A DNA stretch of 64,000 nt from Macrostomum hystrix (Eukaryota; Platyhelminthes; Macrostomidae), in assembly GCA_950097015.1 (NCBI GenBank), contig CATNEN010000039.1:3918001-3982000 (forward strand). The letters run 5' to 3'. Below are positions 23,718 through 33,660 of the stretch, piece after piece. The translations under genes were made by a program, and so were the position numbers. The notes beneath the pieces were generated by a model. The model saw only the letters and a program-made list of their open reading frames with translations. It was not told the DNA's origin and searched no databases. The number at the start of each line of letters is the position of its first letter. Within the stretch, counting starts at the first letter, position 1.

Positions 23718-25684
23718 ATGATTTGCAAAGCTGGATTATACTTTGCGATCTGCATTGTATTTTACATGATTGGTAAGATTAAGATGGCGTATAATTGATT
23801 ATTGATTGCTTGAAAGCATTCAGATTCATGAGAACCGAATTCAAATTGATTCCTACTGTATATTTGGATGTTTTGCTCATATGAGTAATAAAGCAATGTA
23901 AAACATCTGCCACTTCAGCCAGATTACTAAAAGTGGCAATATTATTTTTGTGCCTGACAAATGTTTTCCTTTGCACAAATTGCTCAAAGTTCGCTGCTGC
24001 GGTCCCGCTGCAGCCACCAGCGGCGTCAGCATTCAGTTACATCGCAGTGGCCCAGTTGAGGTGAACGAGACAGCGATCAGCTGCCTGCTGAATGAGACCG
24101 GACTGCGATCAAGCATCAGGTGTGCAGCCAGGTGTCGCGCTATCAAAACCTGCTCAGCCATCAGTGTGAACAGCATCAGCGGCCTCTGCCAGCTGCTGCT
24201 GCTTGGTGGCTTCGGCTCATCCTGCTGGAGTCGCGTTCGCCGGCTTTTCGGAGCCACGCCGCGGGATCTGGTTTGGAAGGCCACCGATTTCGACTTGCGA
24301 CTGTTCGACTCCATGCCGCTGCCTGAGCACTTTGAAGCTTCGTTCATTAGTAAGGCCTAGAAATTACTTAGACATCACTCAGACATCTGGTGACAAACTT
24401 TCGGGAATTGCAAAGAGATCAGTTTTCTATTTTGCGCACAGATGTCAGCACTGGAAGACTCGGCGCAATCCAATTCTTCACGGTGCCTCGGACCGCTTGC
24501 TACTTCATTGAAGCCCGAGGAGCGAGCGGAGGTGCTTGCGGAATTCAGAGCTCGAAATCTTACCCAGGCGGCAAAGGGGCCAGAATGAATGGCAGTTTCT
24601 TGTTGGACATCGCCGCGGAGTTGTCGGTTGTTGTTGGCCAGGCTGGCACTCAGGCCTCACTAATGGATAATGACGCAGGCGGCGGTGGCGGTGGAGGCAC
24701 TTTTGTGTACCAGACAGCGGACAGGGTTCTACTGTTGGCGGCCGGTGGAGGCGGCGGCGGCAGCGACCATGCTGTTGGTAGGAGAGTTGGTTAATAATAA
24801 TAATAATTGCAGGAGGGCTGCGGTCAATGGCACAACATTTGGTGACTCGAGACCCGCAGCCAGAGAGGAGGCATTTCTGCCCACTCCGTTCACTCCTGAG
24901 CACACTCGCACACGGATACCGTACGCAGGCAGACGCTCACACATCTGCCCTGACTTTCTCATCGTCAGGCGGTGTACACTTCACAGCCCCCAAGACCTCC
25001 GCGGCTGCTCCTCAAATGAATGTGGCTCACCGCGGAATCGAGCTCAGAGGCGCCAGAGGCAATCACGTTATCCGCTCTGCCACCGAACACCTGATCGCAC
25101 CATTCCTTGGTAACTATCTAGAACTCAAAGGTGCAGGTAGAAGCAGGACGCAAATTTGCAAAATTTGTGATTTATCTGAACGAGTGAAGAACCAACTTCC
25201 AGGTACCGATGGTCAGAGCGGCACAAGCGGCTCGGACACCGTGTCTCGGACATTCATCAACAACGCCCTGCTGGACCACGGAGGTGCTAATGGCCGGCCG
25301 GGATTCACCAACGTCTCGGGCACGCCGGCCAATTACAAGCATGGAGGTCCCGGCGCCGGCTGGCTCGGCAAGGCCCCGATGGCACGAAGGGACGCCAGGT
25401 GCGGAGAGCAGGGCGGCGGCATCGACGACGTCTGGGCAGGCGGTCTCGCTGGCACCGGCGGCGGCGACGGTGGCTTTGGTGGTGGTGGTGGCGCCTCTGA
25501 TCAAGAGGGTCCCGGAGGCGGCGGCGGCGGCTACAGCGGCGGTGCCTCTGGCGTCAGAGAGGACACAGCAGGAGGCGGCGGCGGATCCTACTGCTCCGGT
25601 CGCGGCTGCAGAGGAGCCATTGGTGGCAGCAGCGGGCAGCATGGCTCCGTGACGATCACTCTGACTGGAAGGAATTGTAGCTGA
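23718..25684 (+). CDS. Secreted PAN-like/glycine-rich (ALK-ectodomain-like) protein
   Basis: Four exons, 23718-23772, 23990-24349, 24442-24777 and 25203-25684, all joined in phase 1, total 410 residues. Residues 1-19 form a hydrophobic signal peptide. A cysteine pattern (CAARCRAIKTC ... GLCQLLLL) in exon 2 resembles a PAN/apple fold. From exon 3 the protein matches the glycine-rich domain found outside the ALK/LTK receptors: FFTVPRTACYFIEARGASGG, then GGKGAR, VVVGQAGTQ, a Gly run with FVYQTADRVLLLAAGGGGG, and several further Gly blocks, ending with a hydrophobic VTITLTG strand. No membrane segment or kinase follows; a stop comes directly after. It is therefore probably a secreted glycine-rich protein rather than a receptor, perhaps a matrix or mucus component. 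A SINE sits antisense in its last intron. Confidence 0.75.
24790..25095 (-). mobile_element. tRNA-derived SINE, family A, antisense in intron
   Basis: Read on the minus strand, the head GGTGGCAGAGCGGATAACG and B-box-like GAGCTCGATTCC are followed by the shared body (AGAAAGTCAGGGCAGATGTG) and an AATTATTATTATTA tail. It lies within intron 3 of the glycine-rich gene. An open frame through it (from 24827) is accidental. Confidence 0.8.
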
Positions 25685-26347
25685 CTGGCCACTGAAAAAG
25701 CTGCCTGACAGTCGATTCTCATCCATACCTAACATTTCGAACGCGAATTACAAGCGAATCAAGTTATACGAATTATACGAAATTCTAGCTATGTTCGTAG
25801 AATTTTGCGAGCTAAGTTTTGGATTTTAAGACTTGGCTTTGGGTGTTTACTGCTCAGAGCTGCCGAATTCTTTTATACGCCTTATTCTCTAGTTTGATGC
25901 CATGCATCGCATTAACTCACGATGCTTTGCAATGTGTTCCTACTTTGGCTTTGAGATGGACGCTAACCATAGGCCATATAATTTATTTAATTTTCCGCAT
26001 CGCCCGGTTGTCTGCGAAAGTTCGCGTTAATTGCACTATTGCGTCAATTCGTTCTTCCATTATCTTTCTATAACAAAGTTATTTCATAGTCGTTCATCCT
26101 TTCGTAATGCTCGCTTTGAGAAAGATTCTACGTACGCGTCATGCAAACAGGGTATGCAAAAGTGATGAAAGGACGGTCTAGCTGTCTCAAACCAAACAAT
26201 AGAAGACCTGAGAGTTATTGGGTGCTTTTTTTGGTCCTAGCAGGGGTGGAGACAGGTCTTTAGAAGGCTTTGAGACCTAAATAAATGCTCTGAGAGCCTT
26301 CGGACACCGAGCGAATAGTTAGTATTTTATTTCCGCCACTGCTAGCC

Positions 26348-27757
26348 ATGGCTCACTTGGCCTACAAAGTGATCTTCTTCAAGGTGGTTTTCTACCTGGT
26401 GGAATGCATGAAAAACTACCAGCTGCTGCCGCAGGACTTCGCTGACTCGCTCTCAAGCCACCTGTCCGCGACTCTAGCCAGTTTTCTATTCATGTTGCTC
26501 ATGACCAGAATGTTCTTCTTCGGTATCATCGAGTGCCTCACGCCGCCGGAATGGCCGGAGCCCTGGGAGAAGGCAACGGAGGCCATCTGTTTCACCGACG
26601 GCACCTACGCCCTGCCGCACGGCGCTGACAACGTCACCGACGGCAGCGAGTGGCAGCACAAAATTCACCTGGGTGAGACATCAGTGCGCCCACAGTCCAA
26701 GCCTGACCACGACAGCGTCTCTTTCACTGCAGTTCCCTCTGAGCGTTTGTCTCAGTCTCAGTCTCAGTCTCAGTCTCAGTTTCTTTCTCAGTCTCAGTCA
26801 GTCTCTGTCTCTATGTCAGCCCTCTGTCTCTGTCCGTCTTCTTGTCCAGATGCCCCAAGTACAAGCGAATCATCCCACCCACCCCGGTATCCAGGCTACT
26901 ACTACTGGATTCCTTTCATCTTCATCGGCCAGGCGATCATTCTGAAGGCGCCAGATTTCTTCTGGCACTTCCTCTGCGACCTGCACCCGAAGAGGCCGAT
27001 AGAGACATTGAGGGCCTTCGCCTGCCTCATCGGAAGCCAGGAGCTGATGCAACACTCCGACAATGCCCACGTTGAGCCGGAAAATCTGGCGAAATGCACC
27101 GAGCAGCAGCGGTGGACAGACTGGCTGGCCATCCACCTGAGAAGCAACAACCGGTTGATCAACTTCGACAACTGGCACCTGTTCGCGCTGTACATGCTCT
27201 TCAAGCTGCTCCGGCTAGCAGCCCTGCTGGGCTCGCTTTTTTACCTGCAGGCCTCGTTCGGATTGGAGTCGCCGCTGTTTGGCCTTCAAATGGCCATTAA
27301 TCGTCTGCAAGGTGTGCCATGGGAGCAAGCAGACCTGTTTCCCAGGTGGGCCTACTGCGACGTGCACACCAGAATGCTGGGCAGCTGGAACACCCGAGTG
27401 ATGCAGTGCGCGCTGCCCTTGAACCTGCTGCTCGAGCAGCTACTGCTGTTCTTCTGGTTCTGGCTGACCATCTGCACCGCCTGCCTTCTGCTCTCCGCTG
27501 CCGCCTGGGGCGTCGCCATGTTACCCGCCAGACGGCGACAGTTCGGCCTCGCCTTTCTCGCCGTCGGCGGCTCCGCCAGCTTAGTCAAGACTGTGCGCGA
27601 CCGAAGGCGACTTATGAGCAATGAGGACCTGGTTGAAATACTCACGGCGGTTGACCGGGCCTTCATGCTGCGCCTTGTGGAGGAGAGGCTGGGACTGGCT
27701 CCCGCTTACTTGGCCATGGAAAAAATCGTCTACGATGTGATGCATCCTGTTGTGTGA
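26348..27757 (+). CDS. inx: Innexin gap-junction/hemichannel protein
   Basis: Four-pass channel subunit of the protostome gap-junction family. The N-terminal region ends in DFADSLSSHLSATLASFLFM, the first membrane helix. The first extracellular loop has two cysteines (FFGIIEC and ATEAICF). YYYWIPFIFIGQAIIL is the family's YYQWV-type second helix. The second loop shows FPRWAYCDVHTRMLGSWN and VMQCALPLNLLLEQ, with both cysteines and the innexin CxLPxN motif. A fourth helix (LLFFWFWLTICTACLLL) precedes a cytoplasmic tail. Bases 26673-26849 look like a 177-base intron (donor GGTGAGACA, acceptor CTTGTCCAG) containing a Ser-Gln repeat. Removing it joins G to AT in frame and gives 410 residues. The intron is a multiple of three without stops, so retention would give 469 residues with an enlarged first loop. 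An upstream exon is not excluded. Confidence 0.9.
   Translation: MAHLAYKVIFFKVVFYLVECMKNYQLLPQDFADSLSSHLSATLASFLFMLLMTRMFFFGIIECLTPPEWPEPWEKATEAICFTDGTYALPHGADNVTDGSEWQHKIHLGETSVRPQSKPDHDSVSFTAVPSERLSQSQSQSQSQFLSQSQSVSVSMSALCLCPSSCPDAPSTSESSHPPRYPGYYYWIPFIFIGQAIILKAPDFFWHFLCDLHPKRPIETLRAFACLIGSQELMQHSDNAHVEPENLAKCTEQQRWTDWLAIHLRSNNRLINFDNWHLFALYMLFKLLRLAALLGSLFYLQASFGLESPLFGLQMAINRLQGVPWEQADLFPRWAYCDVHTRMLGSWNTRVMQCALPLNLLLEQLLLFFWFWLTICTACLLLSAAAWGVAMLPARRRQFGLAFLAVGGSASLVKTVRDRRRLMSNEDLVEILTAVDRAFMLRLVEERLGLAPAYLAMEKIVYDVMHPVV
26757..26822 (+). repeat. CAGTCT hexanucleotide repeat in innexin intron
   Basis: Repeated CAGTCT units are interrupted by TTTCTT and TGTCTC. Located in the probable 177-base intron. 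Read through, it would encode alternating Ser and Gln. Confidence 0.8.
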
Positions 27758-27764
27758 CTTCAGC

Positions 27765-27765
27765 C

Positions 27766-27796
<31 letters not shown>

Positions 27797-27797
27797 A
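27765..27797 (+). repeat. GTCT tetranucleotide repeat
   Basis: About eight GTCT units just after the innexin stop codon, in its presumed 3' untranslated region. Confidence 0.85.
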
Positions 27798-28369
27798 TAT
27801 TACCCTGGTCTTATTAGAAAACTGTCTTTAACTGCCTAGCTTCCTAATTGACAGCCTTCAAACCGAACGCTGAATGCAAAATATAGAGATTCGTGTTTGT
27901 ACGAGTATTATGCTAGCTACATGAGCAGAGGCCAAAAGTTTTTTTCTTCTCAAACCAAAGAAAGAGACTGGAAGTGAGCTGTTAAGTGCTGAAAGAATAA
28001 TTAATTGTGCAGCCTGAGTAATTCTGCTCGACCTTGCTCGAGTAATCTTCAAAGAACTCACAATCTATTGAAATAAGAGTTTGATTTGACACAGATATTT
28101 TAAGGATTAGAGACCTTATTATCTTTTATGCAGTGAATCATGTATCATAAAATTTATATTTTTGCGTCGCGTACAACAACATAAAGTCAAACTAGTGGGT
28201 GGTGGAGCTCTGCAAGATGGACCTGATTGGCTGAGGGAGCGCAAGGGGTAGAGAGAGAAAAAGGAGACAAAAATGGCTTAGCCAATCAACTGCCCCCCCA
28301 GAGCCGTGCAAAATGAAAAACCAAATCGGAAGTGAAACCCCAGAAAACTAGTCGGTGACTTCGCAAGAT

Positions 28370-31300
28370 CTACGCAAGATCTGCTGTCCAAAGAAAAACC
28401 ATCACCCGATTCAACAAAAAAATTAACATCAGATATGGAAAATCACACCACAGAAAGAAGGCCAAGTCACCGGCCAGCATGATGACTCGAGCGGCCAGCA
28501 TCCCGACGCCCCACGCAGCCGCGTTCGCGACCTCCTCCTCCTCTGCGACTGCTTCGAGCTCGCACCGCAGCCGAGACACCAGCTCAGCTCGGTGGGCAGC
28601 AGATGAGTCTGCCTGCAGCAGGTGCGCGAGAATCACGTGACACTTTGGCACACCGTTGAATGTCTCCGGTCGGACGAGGGCCACATTCTCTGCAGGATGG
28701 AAGAAGTTCGGCAGACTGGCTCGTCGGTGGCACCTGCGGCACAGCTCGAGCACCAGCAGTGCATTGCGGAGAGAATTTTGCACAGTCCAGTGCTGCGGAT
28801 CGGGCATGAGGCTCGCTGTCCAGTGAAATGCCACTCGGAGCGGCTCAAAGTTGGAGCGAGTGACGCCGAGCCTCCTCGCCAGACTGAGCACAGCGGAGTA
28901 GCTCAGTTTGTGTCCCCCGCTCATGCAGGCGAGGGCGCGTCTCTCACGCAGGTCGGTGCAGAGCCTCCAGGTGAGCCGCCTCGCATCGAGCAGGACGAGA
29001 GTTTCGTCTGGCTGACCGACGCGAACTCTCAGGCGGGCTTCCCCAGCCAGCAGGCAGTGGGCGAGTCTCGCCACTCGGGTCGGCAGTCGGATCGGCAGCT
29101 TCGAGAGCGTAGTGCAGACAGTCCTGAGCGTCGCAGCTCTGATGCCTGCCAGGCGGTAAATGTTGCCATTCAGAACCACTGCCGGTGTTACAAATGTTAC
29201 TGCGATAACCACAACATTTAAGTCGTCATTTATAAGCTGCGAGTCAATGGCTCTGCAAATTAAAAGTACAGACGTCATCAGGCACGCAGCAATAAGTGCA
29301 TCGTAGAAGGCACCCCAGAGCAGCATGAGGTGCTCAGTTAGAGTTTTTCGTGACGCGATATCAATGCTGACTCGAAATGAATTGTTTGAGAAATCGCCGA
29401 CGGATGCTTTCGGCCAATCAAAGGCGATGTCAGCCGATGCGCAATTATTGACGTCCTGCACGCAGTCGCCTCTCTCAATTCCGAGCTCATTGAAGGTGTT
29501 GCTCAATTCTTCGATAGAGTGTTCGTGCTCTGAAATTATTTCTCTAACGTCGCTCCGGACTTCCTGAAAAATTTCGCTTACGCAATCAACCAGTGGAGTC
29601 GAACGATGCTGGGAGTCGTAGAGACTCTTCAGCTTCTCCACAGAGCTCAGCAGGACATTGGGGACTTCTGTACAGAAAAAGCGCGCGAACAGAGGCAAAA
29701 ATGCCGTTGCTGAACTTTTGAGAAACATTGCGTACATGTAGCTTATGCTTGTGTCCCGACTCGTTGAAGCTATTCGCCAGATTATGTACAACAACTCCGC
29801 CACTGAAATTAGAGCTATGTGAACCACAGAAGCTGCCCACGCCGCGCGATTCCATTCGGCAGTTTCCGCAGACAGAAGGCGAGCCGATAAGAAGCTTGTT
29901 GCCGGAAGGTAATTCCATGCAGACAGCTTACCACTGCAGAACTTCGCCAGGAGAACTTCCATTCCTGCTATGTTTCCAATGACATTGCCGACCGAGACAT
30001 CATTTCTATCAATCAGACTCGTCAGCGAGATTGACGTTTTCGGAATTTTAACCAGAATCGTCGCGTCCTTCTTGTACTTCCACAGAACATTCTCGTCAAG
30101 GTAGAAGTAGTTCGGCAAGCTCTTCTTCTCGAAGCAAATCTCCAGAAAGCGAAGCACCTTCAGCGCATTCAAGCACACCCTCTGCGGAGTCCAGTCGCTG
30201 TCAGCACTAAAGTACACGAACCAGAAAAATGACATCTTGATCGGGTAGCTGGTGACTGGGTGACCATCGGTGAGCTGAGAGTCCTTGGCGAGCAGCTTCG
30301 CGACGCTGAGCACGAGACCCTGCTCCTTGGGGAGGTTCCTGATCCACTGGCACTCGAACTCGGTGAGCGACAGTCGCCACAGCTGGTGCATTGTGTCGAA
30401 CATGACCATTCCGAGATCTCCGCATGCTGGCACGAGTCGGTCGAAGTGCTGGGAGTTGACGAATCTGCTCTGGTGTCGGCACCGCCACTCGACCAGCAGC
30501 TGCTCGACATCGGGCGGAGCCGGCACGAAGGTCACAATGTCCACGCCTCGAATGCGCACTTTTTCTTTTAAATTTATCGCTACGAATTCGTCAGTGTCAG
30601 CTGGTCCATGTCTGGTCGAAGGGACAGTTTGCGTTAACATGTTGGCACTTGTGAATGACATTTTATTTCTTATTCTTGTTAAAAGAGTTGCTACCCTTCT
30701 TGTGAGACAATTGTCGTGCGCGTTTACATACACGCTTGCAGCAATGACTAGCGCAGCCGAAACTCCTCGCTGAAATCGTAATTGACAAGAGAATTTTATG
30801 CATGACAGTTACTTGTTGTTTCGCCTTTTTGATGAACCAGAAAGAAGACGTGCAGGTAGCTACTTACCTTCCAATCAGCGAAATGTCTCCAGAGAAAGTA
30901 TTCCACCGCCGCATGGACGCAGCACAACATAATATTGAACACTATCGCAAGAAAATACTTTTGAATCCGCAGCCGTTTCCAGGTGGCCCGCAGGTACCAC
31001 AGCTCAGACTCGTTCCCGTTCGGTTCAATAGCCAGTTGGAACTCTCCGTTCTCTCCCCGATCTCGCAGCTTCACCTGCGACTCGTGAGTTCTCGGCGCCA
31101 GCTGCATGGGGAAGCTGATGTCCAGGTCGCCGCCATCTCTGAAGGTCCACATCTCGCCGCAGCCGCCCTGCAGTCCGGCATTCCGAGGGTCGGCTGAGAA
31201 CTCAGCGTAGAGTCGACGGATGCGGCTGATCTTGGCATCGTCCACACTGTCGCACAGCCGATGGCCCAGGAGCTGCAGCTGGTGCTTTTCAGGCTCGGCC

Positions 31301-31389
31301 ACCTCTGATTCGACCTGTGAGCAGGCTTGCTGGTACACCTCTTTGAGACTGCTGACTGCTCGCTCGGTAGAAACTGCTTCAGAGAGCAT
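28370..31389 (-). CDS. Double Mab-21-domain multi-pass membrane protein, copy 2 (intact)
   Basis: Two exons on the minus strand, 31389-30868 and 30769-28370, joined in phase 0, 973 residues. The order matches copy 1: N-terminal helix and GG...D-L-D nucleotidyltransferase-like motif, membrane segments (FLAIVFNIMLCCVHAAVEYF), GVDIVTFVPAP, first Mab-21-type domain, further membrane segments, a variable cytosolic or luminal region, another membrane pair, the second Mab-21-like domain, and a strongly hydrophobic C-terminus. A TAG in frame upstream fixes the start at 31389. The first domain (about 21075-21650 in copy 1) and the second domain differ by only a few residues between copies, while the segments between are barely alignable. 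The fold assignment rests on motif order and hydrophobic pattern read by eye. Whether it makes a nucleotide second messenger, as cGAS-like receptors do, is open. Confidence 0.78.
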
Positions 31390-31395
31390 CGCGTG

Positions 31396-33523
31396 TGCAT
31401 GGCCTAAATGGGGCTACTCATCCGATTGGTATTAATTCTGCTTAATAAACTGCGGGCGCTTTTTATGTAAACTCAAACTTGAAAATAATTGAAAGAAAGC
31501 TTTATCAGTTTTTCCAGGAGCATCATAAAACTTCGAGCTGGCAGTTTGTTAAGATTTATTCAATTCAACACGCTTTTAACTCAGTTGAGATCTGAGCTCT
31601 GATAAGATCGACCGGCCCTGCGCCGAACTTCAAAAGATTTCGGCCATTTCTAGCGCTAAAAAATAATCCAGCGCTGTGACGTAAATTTATTTGCATCTTT
31701 CCATCATATTCCATGTGTATAGTGCCTCGATGCACGCAGAATCTGTTTGGAATTCGATCCGCCCGGAAGCTGTTAAATGTACAATGTATTGCATCAGCAT
31801 CGATTGTTACAGACTGATATGCCCTCTACTGCATGTTTTCTTATATTTTACATGTAAATGAGTTGAGTAATCTGATTTCGTGAAAGAGAAACTATATTAC
31901 TTAAGCTTACCGAAACTAAAAATTACTATGAGCGTACTAACTAGAAATAATTTAACGGATGGATATATTAATGAAAGAATGAGTTAGGTAAAAACCTGAA
32001 ATTTGAATTATAAAAGTTTCATTCATATAATTTTCCGCTTAAAAACTTAACAGGCAATGTTGCTCAAAAACTACTCTAAAAATAGTGAAACGACGATAGC
32101 ATGCAACAATGCCTTTTAGTGGACCATATTTCTAGTAATTAGCATTGGCACTCGTTATTTACTCGTGACGTGTTATTCATTTTCGCGTTATTTGCACGGA
32201 ACTGTGCATTAAGTGTGCATTATGCTTCTGTATGTTAGTTAGAATCATCTAAGCAACTTGTAGTTTATTTCTAATCATCGTCACGTCACTAGATCTCTAC
32301 GCGTCTGCCTTATAATTCTAGGCCTATGGCTATTTCTACTATGTAGTCTTTTAGAGATCTGGTTATGACGGCATGCAAATAACGAGTAACATTAGCATTC
32401 GGTATCAGCAGCATTGATGTCATACCAATGCGAAAGATAAAATTCGAATACTATTAAGAGTTATATTATGAATCTTGCAACTGCTAAATCAGTTTGTTAC
32501 GAAGCCTAATAGAACTTATGGAATATATATTTGTTTAAATAAAATGTTGCGGCACATTAAATATTTAATTTGTCGGTCAGGTGGTCATTATTATTTAAAA
32601 TGGTTATCGTGTGCTGCTGTGGACCTGCTTGAGAGCCTGCTGCTTGAGAACCAGCCTGCTTGAGACTGTTCCGAGTGTAATCGTTCGTATTTTGCATTCA
32701 GGATTTTTTTGTTTTCCTCTAGTTATTTTAGGCTTTACTTTGGGGTATTCTTGCTCACAAATTTTGTGTACAAATGTTACTTTTGACTTGTATGAAGTCT
32801 TCTAATCGCAATTGAAAGTATATAATAGACTTGAAGTTCAAAAGTCTCGATATGTATTTAGTTCTTACGTATAAAACAAGCGCCATATTATTTTTTTACA
32901 TTTTTTGTTTTGAATTGTACTTTTTACATCCCTAACATCAAGAAGAAACTTCCGTTTTCATATAATGGTTTACTCGTTGTCTATCTAATCTCGCTCGCTA
33001 TCAAATTGTCTAATTACTAGCTATTTATTAGATTTTTTTGAAATGTTGGCTAGCTTTAGTATAAATTTATTAGAAATAATGTTTTGTACAACCATTTTTA
33101 TCGTACTTTTAACAGTAACAGTTATGACACAAGCTATCAAGAGTTCTATCAATATTAATGAGTGTTTTAGATTTTTTCTCACTTTGCTATGTACACAAAT
33201 TAAATATTTATTTTCATGTAATCAGTTCGATTTGTAATGGTAAAAGCTGTGCCAAAGTTTGTTTAACTGTTGTTAAATATTAGCTAAATTCCTAGGGATT
33301 ATATTTAAAAAATGTAACTAGCTTAGTGAAGGTGAGTTTAGATAATTTATACGAGTACATAGACATAAAATAGAATATTTTCAGAAAGAATTTTGAAAGA
33401 TTAGCAAGTGTTTGCTATACCCTAGTTTTAAATTGTCCTAAATAAATAAATTATAATAGCCATTATTTTATCAACAAAGATTTCATATTTTATATTGAAT
33501 AATTCATTAATCTTTCGTTTGCA
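31396..33523. other. AT-rich intergenic region
   Basis: AT-rich sequence between Mab-21 copy 2 and the LIM gene. No long frame, array or SINE was recognised. It should hold the promoters of both divergently transcribed neighbours. Confidence 0.45.
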
Positions 33524-33660
33524 GCCAACCACATTGGCAGCGAACTAAGGCCTAAAATCTGTTATCAGCACCCACCCCATCCCAGATCCCAATTGTTCCC
33601 CCAAACTCCCTTCCCCTGTTCCCTTTATTCCCTGTCATTCCTGCTTTCTGTCTGTCTAGC
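33524..33660 (+). promoter_or_regulatory. Probable 5' leader and splice-acceptor of the LIM gene
   Basis: CTTTCGTTTGCAG at about 33511-33523 is a good acceptor, and pyrimidine-rich untranslated sequence leads to the ATG at 33661. The acceptor may join an upstream noncoding exon or accept a trans-spliced leader; the sequence cannot say which. Confidence 0.4.

Noticed and set aside
24827-25202. Extension of the glycine-rich protein through the upstream open frame
   Set aside because: This frame runs through an antisense SINE; the phase 1 junction from 24777 to 25203 matches the other junctions of the gene.
28622-29221. 199-codon plus-strand frame and similar frames at 22597-23088 and 21030-21434
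   Set aside because: These are antisense shadows of the Mab-21 coding sequence and are conserved between arms only because the sense sequence is.
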